A stretch of DNA of 8,257 bases from Robiginitomaculum sp. (GTDB lineage Bacteria; Pseudomonadota; Alphaproteobacteria; Caulobacterales; Maricaulaceae). Below are positions 1 to 6,339 of this stretch, one piece after another (within the stretch, counting starts at the first letter, position 1; every line of letters begins with the position of its first letter). Location: NCBI GenBank assembly GCA_002733385.1, contig NVVO01000002.1, positions 15,790-24,046 of the forward strand, given 5' to 3'. Under the pieces are notes generated by a model that did no database searches, was not told where the DNA came from, and saw only the letters and a list, made by a program, of their open reading frames with translations. Both the position numbers and the translations under genes were made by a program.

Positions 1-290
1 TCGGTCGGTTTGAACACACGGGCATAGTGCTCCATGTAATTGTTATTAACTTCAATATCGCCCTGGGTGAAAAACCGGAAAATCTGGGTCAGTAGATTGC
101 GTTCCGAATCGGTTAGACTGGTGGCCCAGTCCTTGCAATCTTCGCCCAAAGGTACTTCTTCGGGCATCCAGTGAACTTGTTGCTGTTTAAGCCAAAAATC
201 ATAGGCCCAGGGGTACCGAAACGGCTTATAGCCCACGGACGGTGTCAAAAGTCCCGGTTTTTCGGAACCAATAATAATTGAACCCACCAT
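1..290 (-). CDS. nrdB: Ribonucleoside-diphosphate reductase class I beta subunit, N-terminal part
   Basis: This is the first 96 residues of NrdB, the small subunit of class I ribonucleotide reductase. NrdB carries the dimetal/tyrosyl radical site that lets NrdA reduce ribonucleotides to deoxyribonucleotides in the cytosol. The visible part has the family block WMPEEVPL (41-48), where W41 corresponds by position to the radical-transfer tryptophan of E. coli NrdB. It also has the alphaproteobacterial-type stretch ERNLLTQIFRFFTQGDIEV (63-81), in which D78 sits where the first metal-ligand aspartate is expected. The other metal ligands and the radical tyrosine lie beyond the left edge. The ATG at 290-288 is preceded by GGGAG (301-297) with a 6-nt spacer. 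No nrdA lies upstream, so nrdB is first in its transcript. Two NrdR-box-like sites precede it. The assignment is firm; the cofactor subclass cannot be read from this fragment. Confidence 0.93.
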   Translation of the reverse strand, partial: MVGSIIIGSEKPGLLTPSVGYKPFRYPWAYDFWLKQQQVHWMPEEVPLGEDCKDWATSLTDSERNLLTQIFRFFTQGDIEVNNNYMEHYARVFKPT

Positions 291-583
291 TTTTCTCTCC
301 CGTATATTCAAATTCTTGTGCTTAACCCCCGACATGCCTACATATAGACATTCGCGTCACAATCTATCCATATCTTGTATTCACACCCCTTAGCAAGTCC
401 ACATTTGCATTTATATGAATAATTTTGTGGACATGCCGAAATCAGCACACCGAGCCGAACGGGCCCACCTAACACGTCTCGCATTTTGCATTTACCTGTT
501 ATACTGGCCCCACGGCTTAAATTGTCCGCTTCACGAGCCAAACAAATATTTGGCATGAATAAATAATTGAAGGGAAAACTGTG
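291..583. other. Divergent intergenic region between nrdB and the membrane protein gene
   Basis: This 293-bp spacer separates two divergent genes. It holds the nrdB ribosome binding site (301-297), the two NrdR-box-like sites, and an AAGGG ribosome binding site (570-574) for the plus-strand gene. A 72-codon minus-strand frame (556-338) is rich in cysteine but has no ribosome binding site and ends inside a candidate NrdR box, so it is not called. No convincing -35/-10 pair or RNA gene was seen. Confidence 0.5.
335..380 (-). promoter_or_regulatory. Candidate tandem NrdR boxes upstream of nrdB
   Basis: Two 16-bp sites, 335-350 (TGCCTACATATAGACA on +) and 365-380 (TATCCATATCTTGTAT on +), lie 45 and 75 bp upstream of the nrdB start. 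The known NrdR consensus is acaCwAtATaTwGtgt. Both sites match every upper-case position (C4, A6, A8, T9, T11, G13). The outer bases match poorly, and the second site also misses at w5 and a10. The 30-bp spacing, about three helical turns, is close to that of known NrdR box pairs. The inferred role is repression of nrdB by the ATP/dATP-sensing regulator NrdR. The match was made by eye, so chance remains possible in AT-rich DNA. Confidence 0.45.
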
Positions 584-1081
584 ATGACCAAATTATTGAA
601 TTTTCTAGCGCGGACGCCTGTGCTTTGGACGATGTTTATATTGTTTCTGATACTCGGAGTTGGTTTTCATTTCGCACAACAAGCGGTCGGCGGCCCTCTA
701 TTAGACATGCAAATGAACGCGAAACAGGCTTTGGTGCGTCTCGGCGAGATGTCGGCGGCGCAAAAACATATACATTTGGTCGCCACTCTAACCCTTGATA
801 CACTATACCCCTTGGCTTATGGCGGCTTGCTGGCTGGTCTTGTTTGGCGTTTTGGTGGCAAGTTTAGGAATTTTCTGGTCATTCCTGCATCCCTGGCCGT
901 GATTACAGATTTCGCGGAAAACACCGTACAAGCATTCGCTCTGGCCGGCTCAGAAAGCATGTTGGCCGCCAAAGACATTCTCACACCACTAAAATATACA
1001 TCATTGATACTGGCCGCGATTATTACTTTGGTGTTATTGCTCATTGCCGTGGTCAAACGGTTACAGACCACAAAAACTTGA
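584..1081 (+). CDS. Four-helix integral membrane protein of unknown function
   Basis: This is a 165-residue hydrophobic protein, probably in the inner membrane. There are four likely membrane helices: about 13-33, 64-90, 96-112 and 138-157. The loop after helix 1 (about 34-62) is polar. Polar residues lie in or beside helices 2 and 3: D72 followed by YPLAYG (75-80), and the motif DFAEN (109-113). An Asp-x-x-Glu-Asn signature of this kind recurs in unnamed small bacterial membrane proteins, but I cannot attach a named family or function. The ATG at 584 is preceded by AAGGG (570-574) at 9 nt. The GTG at 581 directly before it is an equally possible start and would add one residue. The gene is convergent with the LpxR-like gene, leaving only 11 bp between the stops and no visible terminator. 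That it is a real gene is likely from its coherent membrane topology and ribosome binding site. Confidence 0.8.
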   Translation: MTKLLNFLARTPVLWTMFILFLILGVGFHFAQQAVGGPLLDMQMNAKQALVRLGEMSAAQKHIHLVATLTLDTLYPLAYGGLLAGLVWRFGGKFRNFLVIPASLAVITDFAENTVQAFALAGSESMLAAKDILTPLKYTSLILAAIITLVLLLIAVVKRLQTTKT

Positions 1082-1092
1082 TGATTTGATGC

Positions 1093-2157
1093 TTAACGTT
1101 TCCAGGTGATAGAAAGTGCGGCCGCATCTTCATCATAGCTATAGTTTTCTGCCTTGGCCTGACGCTTGTAATATGTCAGGGCCAGGTCGGCATCACCGAT
1201 CCTGTAGCCAAGTCCAGCCTGGGCATCACCGATGATAATCTGGTCTTGTAGGGCAAAATCACCACTGGTGAGCCGGCGCACGGAATTAGGTGTATAGGTA
1301 AGTGCTTCGGCGTCAGCGCCGGCGAAGAAATACCAGGTGTTGGATTTTTTATCAGCCCCCTCGCGTAAATTATCACCAATGCGCACCAAGGCCCCTACCA
1401 AAGCACTTTGGCCGTCGTCATCAATGCGTAAGCCGCCGTGCGGGGTCAATTGCAGATTAAAGCCGTCCATTTTACCTGTTGTGATATTTTTGGCATAGCC
1501 AATATCAATGCGCCGCGTTACATTAGCCCGGCATTCCCCGGCCGTACCCAGGCAAGGCTGGCCACCAAGATCCAATTTAAAAACCGAAGTATTGACATTG
1601 TCAAAGCTTGGCGATGCGAACAGAGCCCCGCGCAGTGTTGAACTTAAATTGATAACGCCATCAGAACGCGATGCCATGCCGAGCGGAACAGCGGCAGGTA
1701 CAACAGGCGCAGTGCCCGCCAACAATAAATCCTCGGTAGATAATATGTCGATGGGTATGCGCTCGGCGCCCATGTTTGAACTGTCACCGCCCCGCTGTTT
1801 TACATTAGCGCGCATGCTGGCTGAACTAAGCCCCGTAGGTTGGGTGTGTATGGATTGGGTATCATCATGCCGTTCCATATGATTTGGATTGATAGTGCTT
1901 ATTCTGGGCTTGTTTAAAATCTCGGGTGCAATATCAACCGGCAATGTATCGGCATTGACCAATTCCGGCGATGAAGTTGCCGCTAATGGCTGCTCATGCT
2001 CGTGTATATCCGGGTTTCGCTGATTATTATCTTGAGCAAATACCGATGTCGATAGAAGCAATGACGCACACACACCTCCACCTGCAACAAGCCTGAGGGT
2101 TGCAAATCTTCCCTTAAAACAATTACCTAGGGAATTTATGTCTCGTCTTTTGCCCAT
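1093..2157 (-). CDS. LpxR-like (DUF2219-type) outer-membrane beta-barrel protein
   Basis: This is a 354-residue exported protein. Residues 1-41 form a signal peptide: a basic start, a hydrophobic core at about 22-37, and likely cleavage after SVFA (38-41). Residues 42-165 are polar, Pro/Ser-rich and probably disordered. From about 166 the sequence alternates like outer-membrane strands. It matches the C-terminal half of the LpxR (lipid A 3'-O-deacylase) family: LTPHGG (237-242, with H240 near the family's conserved histidine), GALVRIGDNL (255-264), WYFFAGADAEALT (275-287), GDAQAGLGYRIGDADLALTYY (310-330) and a final ALSITW (347-352). The N-terminal LpxR segment with the catalytic Asn-Asp pair is not recognisable, so deacylase activity should not be assumed. 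C202 and C209 could form a disulfide. The chain ends WKR rather than in the usual terminal aromatic residue. The ATG at 2157 has GGGAG (2166-2162) only 4 nt upstream. Confidence 0.65.
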   Translation of the reverse strand: MGKRRDINSLGNCFKGRFATLRLVAGGGVCASLLLSTSVFAQDNNQRNPDIHEHEQPLAATSSPELVNADTLPVDIAPEILNKPRISTINPNHMERHDDTQSIHTQPTGLSSASMRANVKQRGGDSSNMGAERIPIDILSTEDLLLAGTAPVVPAAVPLGMASRSDGVINLSSTLRGALFASPSFDNVNTSVFKLDLGGQPCLGTAGECRANVTRRIDIGYAKNITTGKMDGFNLQLTPHGGLRIDDDGQSALVGALVRIGDNLREGADKKSNTWYFFAGADAEALTYTPNSVRRLTSGDFALQDQIIIGDAQAGLGYRIGDADLALTYYKRQAKAENYSYDEDAAALSITWKR

Positions 2158-2177
2158 TTCGCTCCCACACGTAAAAA

Positions 2178-2193
2178 CAAATCACATGATTTG
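2178..2193. promoter_or_regulatory. Palindrome in the leader of the LpxR-like gene
   Basis: CAAATCA-CA-TGATTTG is a perfect inverted repeat with 7-bp arms and a 2-bp centre. It sits 20 bp upstream of the LpxR-like start codon, just before its ribosome binding site. The position suits an operator for a dimeric repressor. As RNA the loop would be too tight for a full stem. I do not recognise it as the site of a named regulator. Confidence 0.4.
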
Positions 2194-2333
2194 GTATCTT
2201 TATCATATAACCTATAAACGTAAATTCTAGCTTAATCCGCCGTAATGTACCGTTAATCTATGTTAATGATGTGTTTATGCAACACAATCACACGGTGATA
2301 GTCCTATTTCTACCAGATTATAGCGATTATCTC

Positions 2334-2349
2334 CGTGATATATGTCACG
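2334..2349. promoter_or_regulatory. CRP-like palindrome upstream of uup
   Basis: CGTGATATATGTCACG has 5-bp arms of the CGTGA-N6-TCACG form, the GTGA-N6-TCAC core of CRP/FNR-superfamily CRP sites. It lies 163 bp upstream of the uup ATG and about 177 bp upstream of the divergent LpxR-like start. A second element, ATCAC-N3-GTGAT, lies 35 bp to the left (2287-2299). The GTGAT half sites of the two elements are exactly 40 bp apart. Regulation by a CRP-type protein is inference only. Confidence 0.3.
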
Positions 2350-2511
2350 ATTATGGCGATAAAATGGTTATTTTGTCAAATACTGCAAGAATCACGCCTA
2401 AATGTATTTATAACCCCAATAACAACGCTTTTTCTTGTGCTATTCCCCCACAGCCATATAAGCACCCCAGCTCACCCAGAACGCAAAAGGACGAAGAAAG
2501 CAAGAAAAATA

Positions 2512-4311
2512 ATGCCGCCACCTATCTTAACATTGAAAAACATCCATTTGTCCTTTGGCACCACGCCTTTAATCGAGGGGGCAGAATTTACTGTCGCGCC
2601 CGGCGCACGCATCTGCCTGGTCGGGCGTAACGGCTCGGGCAAATCGACCTTGCTGAAAATCGCCGCAGGGTTGATCCTTCCAGACGAAGGCGAACGGTTT
2701 GTCAAACCCGGCACTACGGTGCGCTATATGCACCAAGAACCGGATTTATCCGCCTATGCCAATCTAGGCGATTATGTCTCGGGCGGGCTTGAGGGGGCGG
2801 ATGATGGCTACCGCCTACATTATTTGCTGGACGCGCTCGATCTCGACGGCAAGGCCGACCCCAAAACCATTTCAGGCGGCGAATCGCGCCGGGCCGCTTT
2901 GGCCCGCGCCCTGGCACCGGAACCAGACTTGCTGATGTTGGACGAGCCGACCAATCATCTGGACTTGCCAATCATCGAATGGCTGGAAGACGAGCTGTCC
3001 GCCTATAAAGGTGCGCTTATTTTGATCTCCCATGACCGGCGGTTTCTGTCCAAGCTAACCCGCGAGACCATTTGGGTCGATAGGGGTGAAACCCGGCAAA
3101 TCAATAAAGGCTTTGGCGCATTTGAAGACTGGCGCGATACTTTTCTGGAACAAGAACAATTAGACCGCCACAAATTATCACGCAAAATCGAGCGCGAACA
3201 ACATTGGGTCGTGCACGGGGTTTCCGGGCGGCGCAAACGCAATGTGCGCAGGCTTAAAGAACTGGGTAATTTACGCAGCACCAAAAGCGGCGAAAAACAG
3301 TCCGTCGGCAAAGCCAATATCAGCGTCACAGAGGGCCAGACATCTGGCAAATTGGTGGCAAAACTTGAGCATGTCAGCAAGGCGTTCGGCGAGCGGATGA
3401 TCATAGATGATTTCTCCACCCGCATCGCACGCGGCGACCGGATCGGCATTCTTGGTCCTAATGGTAGCGGCAAGACCACCTTGCTCAAACTGATCATGGG
3501 CCAGCTTGAGCCGGACGACGGCACCATCAAGCTCGGCACTAATTTACAGCCGCTGATCCTTGACCAAAAACGCGAAGGTCTTGACCCGGATACTACTTTG
3601 AGAGACGCCTTGACCGGCGGCGGCGGCGATAGTGTTATGGTCGGCGACATCCAAAAACATGTTGTCGGTTATATGAAAGATTTCCTGTTCCTGCCCGAGC
3701 AACAGCGCACACCGATTTCGCGCTTGTCCGGCGGTGAACGGGCCCGGCTGGAGTTAGCGCGGGGCTTGCGCTTGCCGTCCAATTTGTTAATTTTGGATGA
3801 ACCCACTAATGATCTGGATTTGGAGACGCTCGATTTATTGCAAGAATTGATCGCCGATTATAAAGGCACGGTGTTGCTGGTCTCCCATGACCGGGATTTT
3901 CTTGACCGCACGGTAAACTCGGTCATCGCCTATGAAGGCGACGCCAAATGGCAAGAATATGCCGGCGGCTATAGCGATATGATCGCCCAACGTGGCTACG
4001 GGGTTAAGGCCGCCGAAAAGCAAACGCAAAAAACCGGTTCCAGCCCGCAAAAACCCAAACCCCAAACGGCGAAACCGAAACTAAGCTACAAGCACAAATT
4101 CGCTCTCGAAACTCTGCCAAAAACCATGGCGGCATTGACAGCCGAACTGGCTACACTCAACGCCAAATTGGAAGATCCAGATTATTACATCAAAGACCCG
4201 GACGGCTTCACAAAAACCATAGAAGACCTGGACAAAGCCCAAACCAAATTAGAAAAATGCGAAGAAGAATGGCTGGAGCTGGAAGAATTACGCGAGGCGG
4301 CGCAGCAATAA
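2512..4311 (+). CDS. uup: ABC-F family ATPase, Uup type
   Basis: This is a 599-residue soluble protein with two ATP-binding cassettes and no membrane domain. Cassette 1 has Walker A GRNGSGKST (38-46), Q75, signature SGGES (121-125), Walker B with catalytic E145 (LLMLDEP 140-146) and switch H174. Cassette 2 has Walker A GPNGSGKTT (315-323), Q352, signature LSGGE (405-409), E430 (LLILDEP 425-431) and H459. The basic helical linker (about 205-280) contains HWVVHGVSGRRKRN (231-244), typical of Uup. A Lys/Pro/Gln-rich hinge (about 500-525) leads to a C-terminal coiled coil (about 526-599), the Uup DNA-binding region. Known Uup roles are genome stability at branched DNA and ribosome-linked functions; which applies here is unknown. 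The ATG at 2512 is chosen because the ABC fold starts at residue 5 (ILTLKNIHLSFG). The ribosome binding site is weak (GAAAG at 2496-2500). Upstream in-frame codons add an unconserved extension. Confidence 0.88.
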   Translation: MPPPILTLKNIHLSFGTTPLIEGAEFTVAPGARICLVGRNGSGKSTLLKIAAGLILPDEGERFVKPGTTVRYMHQEPDLSAYANLGDYVSGGLEGADDGYRLHYLLDALDLDGKADPKTISGGESRRAALARALAPEPDLLMLDEPTNHLDLPIIEWLEDELSAYKGALILISHDRRFLSKLTRETIWVDRGETRQINKGFGAFEDWRDTFLEQEQLDRHKLSRKIEREQHWVVHGVSGRRKRNVRRLKELGNLRSTKSGEKQSVGKANISVTEGQTSGKLVAKLEHVSKAFGERMIIDDFSTRIARGDRIGILGPNGSGKTTLLKLIMGQLEPDDGTIKLGTNLQPLILDQKREGLDPDTTLRDALTGGGGDSVMVGDIQKHVVGYMKDFLFLPEQQRTPISRLSGGERARLELARGLRLPSNLLILDEPTNDLDLETLDLLQELIADYKGTVLLVSHDRDFLDRTVNSVIAYEGDAKWQEYAGGYSDMIAQRGYGVKAAEKQTQKTGSSPQKPKPQTAKPKLSYKHKFALETLPKTMAALTAELATLNAKLEDPDYYIKDPDGFTKTIEDLDKAQTKLEKCEEEWLELEELREAAQQ

Positions 4312-5136
4312 TTACCGCACCAGTCTTGCGCCTTCGTCAGAGCGCGGTAAGAGCGGCGGGATGCCTCCGGCTTCATGGTCTACGCGAATTTGTGTGTTGC
4401 TTTTCCCGCCAAATTCCAACTGATAGGCAATCAGCGACGTTGCCGGAGATTTTGACTGCACCGGGCTATCGCTGGTTATGACCAATTTTTGTGAGGGAAA
4501 ATATGCAGCCCCAATGATGGTTAATCCGCCGCCAGATTTAATGTTACTTATAGCCGTTGGGTATTTTGGTGCTTTGCCGACTTTGGCTAAATCGGGTGTT
4601 TGGAAAAACACCAACACCCCATATATTCCGCTGGCTGTTGCTCGCAAATTCACCTGGGAATTGGTCTTTATTTCTAATGTTGCCTTGCCCTTCAAAATAA
4701 ATGTCACCCCCACACCTGTCGCCTGTGAGCCTTTGCTAAACTCCAGTGGTTTGTCTTTGACAATATAAATTCCAGGTAAAAATGTGACATTCACTCCACT
4801 GATTTTCATGCCGTTACAATACGTGCCCGGCATCAATTCCGCATCCGCACCAAAGGTATCCGACTTGCCACCACCAGAGCTGGTTGACCCCAAATATCCG
4901 CGCAGGTCTTTAGCCGTTATACACGGCCCATCAGCCGGAGCGGTCAAACTGGCATAAGGGTCTGCAATGGGCGTACACGCGTTTTTAGCATAGGGAATAT
5001 AATCGCCCTGACTAATGCCCACGACGCAAAATGATTTGGCCAGCGGCGCGGTGGTAGATGTAGATAACATGGCATTGGGGTTTAAGGAATTGACCTGAAC
5101 TGAGCAGGCGGGCGCATTAATATGGCTGAGGTGCTG
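4312..5136 (-). pseudogene. TadG-like pilus-assembly protein, C-terminal part (downstream of a frameshift)
   Basis: This frame carries the C-terminal two thirds of a TadG-related protein and is open from just after a TGA at 5139-5137. The first ATG in frame is at 5070-5068. However, the conserved family segment APACSVQVNSLNPNA lies upstream of it, so translation was evidently meant to enter from the preceding frame. Visible family marks are scattered cysteines (CSV, FCVV, ACTP, PCIT, YCNG), a MPGTYCNGMKISG then FLPGIYIV pair of repeats resembling a right-handed beta structure, NLRATASGIYGVLVFFQ, and GAAYFPSQKL. The chain ends naturally with GARLVR. The ATG at 5070 has no ribosome binding site. 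The stop codon directly abuts the uup stop. Either the gene is inactivated, the sequence has an indel error, or the ribosome changes frame. Confidence 0.7.
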
Positions 5137-5537
5137 TCACGAACGGCAACGAAATTTATCCCGACAACGCCGCTCATCATAGTGAGCACCTGGGTTGTGG
5201 CTTCAATATCAACCCGCTCCCGGTCTCCGGTTATCTCAAGGTTAACGGTTTCGACGCCGTAATAATTATTATCAAAAACGGTCTGTGCATAGGCATAGCG
5301 TTCCGTATTCGTCATATTCGCAGGCACCACCGCCGCCAATGCAGCCGCATCAATGGCTGAACGCACGTTTAAATTTTTGCTAAATGCCCTGTTGATATCA
5401 AGCGCAGATGCAGAAACCAGCAATAAAGGCAAGCCGACCACAGCCGTGATGACAGCGAATTGCCCCCCGGTATCTTTACCGAATGACCTGACAAACCTAT
5501 AGAATTTATGCATCACCCTCAAAATACGCCCTCTCAC
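5082..5537 (-). CDS. TadE/TadG-like pilus-assembly protein, N-terminal part
   Basis: This 151-residue frame is the N-terminal part of the same TadG-like protein, likely an envelope-anchored accessory of a Flp/Tad-type pilus. It has a basic start, then the hallmark GGQFAVITAVVGLPLLLVSA membrane anchor (24-43), followed by ALDINRAF (45-52) and a helix of the LNVRSAIDAAALAAV type (56-70) as in TadE/TadG proteins. Residues 97-137 are a beta-rich segment. After DSTSAI (134-139) the frame drifts into 12 unrelated residues and stops at 5084-5082, while homology continues in the -1 frame. The GTG start at 5537 is supported by AGGGA (5546-5542) 4 nt upstream. An ATG at 5513 is the alternative. No other tad/cpa genes are in the window, so this is an orphan TadG-like locus. 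Confidence 0.75.
   Translation of the reverse strand: MRGRILRVMHKFYRFVRSFGKDTGGQFAVITAVVGLPLLLVSASALDINRAFSKNLNVRSAIDAAALAAVVPANMTNTERYAYAQTVFDNNYYGVETVNLEITGDRERVDIEATTQVLTMMSGVVGINFVAVRDSTSAILMRPPAQFRSIP
5085..5136 (-). other. Frameshift junction in the TadG-like gene
   Basis: Within this 52-nt overlap the coding sense moves from the first frame to the -1 frame. The first frame reads DSTSAI up to about 5121. The second reads NAPACSVQVNS from about 5118 and is blocked upstream by a TGA at 5139-5137. The best joint is around 5115-5126, which fits the loss of one base (or gain of two). I see no homopolymer longer than three and no X-XXY-YYZ slippery heptamer, so programmed frameshifting is not supported by the local sequence. 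Confidence 0.7.
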
Positions 5538-5559
5538 AAAATCCCTGCGATAGGGTAAT

Positions 5560-5565
5560 ATTATA
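5560..5565 (-). promoter_or_regulatory. Possible -10 element for the TadG-like gene
   Basis: A perfect TATAAT on the minus strand ends 22 bp upstream of the GTG start, implying a short leader of about 16 nt. No TTGACA-like -35 is visible 16-18 bp further upstream, and the region is AT-rich, so this is a weak call. The rest of the 209-bp gap (5538-5746) shows nothing I can name, including no hairpin with a T-run to end the YceI operon. Confidence 0.25.
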
Positions 5566-5746
5566 AGTAAAGTGTTTTTAATTTTTATTTGTATTCAGGG
5601 TTAATGAGGGGTTTATTTTTACGAACATAGCGTTGGAATTTTCCTATATTTCGCGACAACCAACCACCAAAACACCCCACCTGCCTGATAAGTTAGTGAT
5701 GACACCAGTATCTATAATTGCAATAATTTAACTATACCATTTAAAG

Positions 5747-6334
5747 TTATTTCAATATAATTTTGGCGTTGATGGCCACTTGCACCCCGACATTATGTTT
5801 CACCCAGTCCTGGTCTTTCCACATACCCGTACCAATATTAAAGTCCCGACGGTTGAGGTTAAGCTGGCCGGCCATGACGGCTTTTCCGTTGTTAATGTCG
5901 AGGGTAAACGGCAATGTAACGGTTTTAGCCGCACCGCGTATGGTCAATTGACCAGTGGTTTCGTATTTATTGCCGCCCAGATGTTTAAACCCGGTGGTTT
6001 CAAATTTGGCGGTGGGGAATTTTTTGACAAAAAACCATTCCTTGCCCGGCAATGCGCCGTTGCGGTCTTTATCACCCGCGTCGGCGCTGGCCAGATCAAT
6101 AGTGACCACCACTTTCGCATTTGCCAGATCATCGGGGTTGAAATTGATCTGCACATCAAAATCAGCAAATGACCCAGTAAATTTCTCCCCGGTTTGCACG
6201 CCGCTAAATGCGATACTGGACGCGGTTTTGTCCACCGCCCAATTGGTTTGGGTTTCGCCAATATCTTGCGCAACCGCAATATGTGCTAAAAACATAGCAA
6301 AAACCAAAGTGAAAACGGCGAAAAAACTACGCAT
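5747..6334 (-). CDS. YceI family periplasmic lipocalin-like protein (second copy)
   Basis: This is a 195-residue secreted protein, the last gene of the YceI/b561/YceI operon. A signal peptide (1-22, hydrophobic core 4-19, likely cut after HIAVA) precedes a single YceI domain from about NWAVDKTASSIAFSG (31-45). Family blocks follow: GKEWFFVKKFPTAKFETTGF (97-116), TTGQLTIRGAAKTVTLPF (126-143) and NLNRRDFNIGTGMW (159-172). YceI proteins form an 8-stranded barrel that binds long isoprenoid lipids in the periplasm, so carrying a quinone or polyprenyl molecule for the neighbouring cytochrome is a reasonable inference. The ATG at 6334 begins 5 nt after the cytochrome stop; GCGGA about 10 nt upstream may serve as ribosome binding site. 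A TTG at 6337 is possible but less likely. This copy differs clearly in sequence from the first one, so it is not a recent duplicate. Confidence 0.9.
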   Translation of the reverse strand: MRSFFAVFTLVFAMFLAHIAVAQDIGETQTNWAVDKTASSIAFSGVQTGEKFTGSFADFDVQINFNPDDLANAKVVVTIDLASADAGDKDRNGALPGKEWFFVKKFPTAKFETTGFKHLGGNKYETTGQLTIRGAAKTVTLPFTLDINNGKAVMAGQLNLNRRDFNIGTGMWKDQDWVKHNVGVQVAINAKIILK

Positions 6335-6339
6335 CAAAT

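Larger units (their letters stand above)
2158..2511. other. Divergent intergenic region with several inverted repeats
   Basis: This 354-bp AT-rich spacer lies between the LpxR-like gene and uup, and should hold both promoters. It contains a perfect palindrome at 2178-2193, a direct repeat GTTAAT at 2252-2257 and 2262-2267, an inverted repeat ATCAC-N3-GTGAT at 2287-2299, and CGTGA-N6-TCACG at 2334-2349. Plus-strand frames cross it (from 2271 and 2335) but show no protein-family features before the uup start. I found no convincing sigma-70 -35/-10 pair and no terminator. Confidence 0.5.

Noticed and set aside
338..556. 72-codon cysteine-rich minus-strand frame upstream of nrdB
   Set aside because: It has no ribosome binding site before its ATG, no recognisable fold, and its 3' end overlaps a candidate NrdR box in a promoter region.
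2335..2511. In-frame 59-codon N-terminal extension of the Uup-like protein
   Set aside because: The extra residues have no family similarity, and the ABC domain begins normally right after the ATG at 2512.
2271..2630. 119-codon plus-strand frame overlapping the start of uup
   Set aside because: It runs through the AT-rich intergenic region and then out of frame into the uup cassette; no protein features.
3003..3650. 215-codon frame antisense to uup
   Set aside because: It is the Ser/Leu/Arg-rich antisense shadow of a strongly coding region and has no domain features.
2512..4311. ABC-F antibiotic resistance factor
   Set aside because: The C-terminal coiled coil and Uup-type linker motif point to housekeeping Uup; no resistance gene context.
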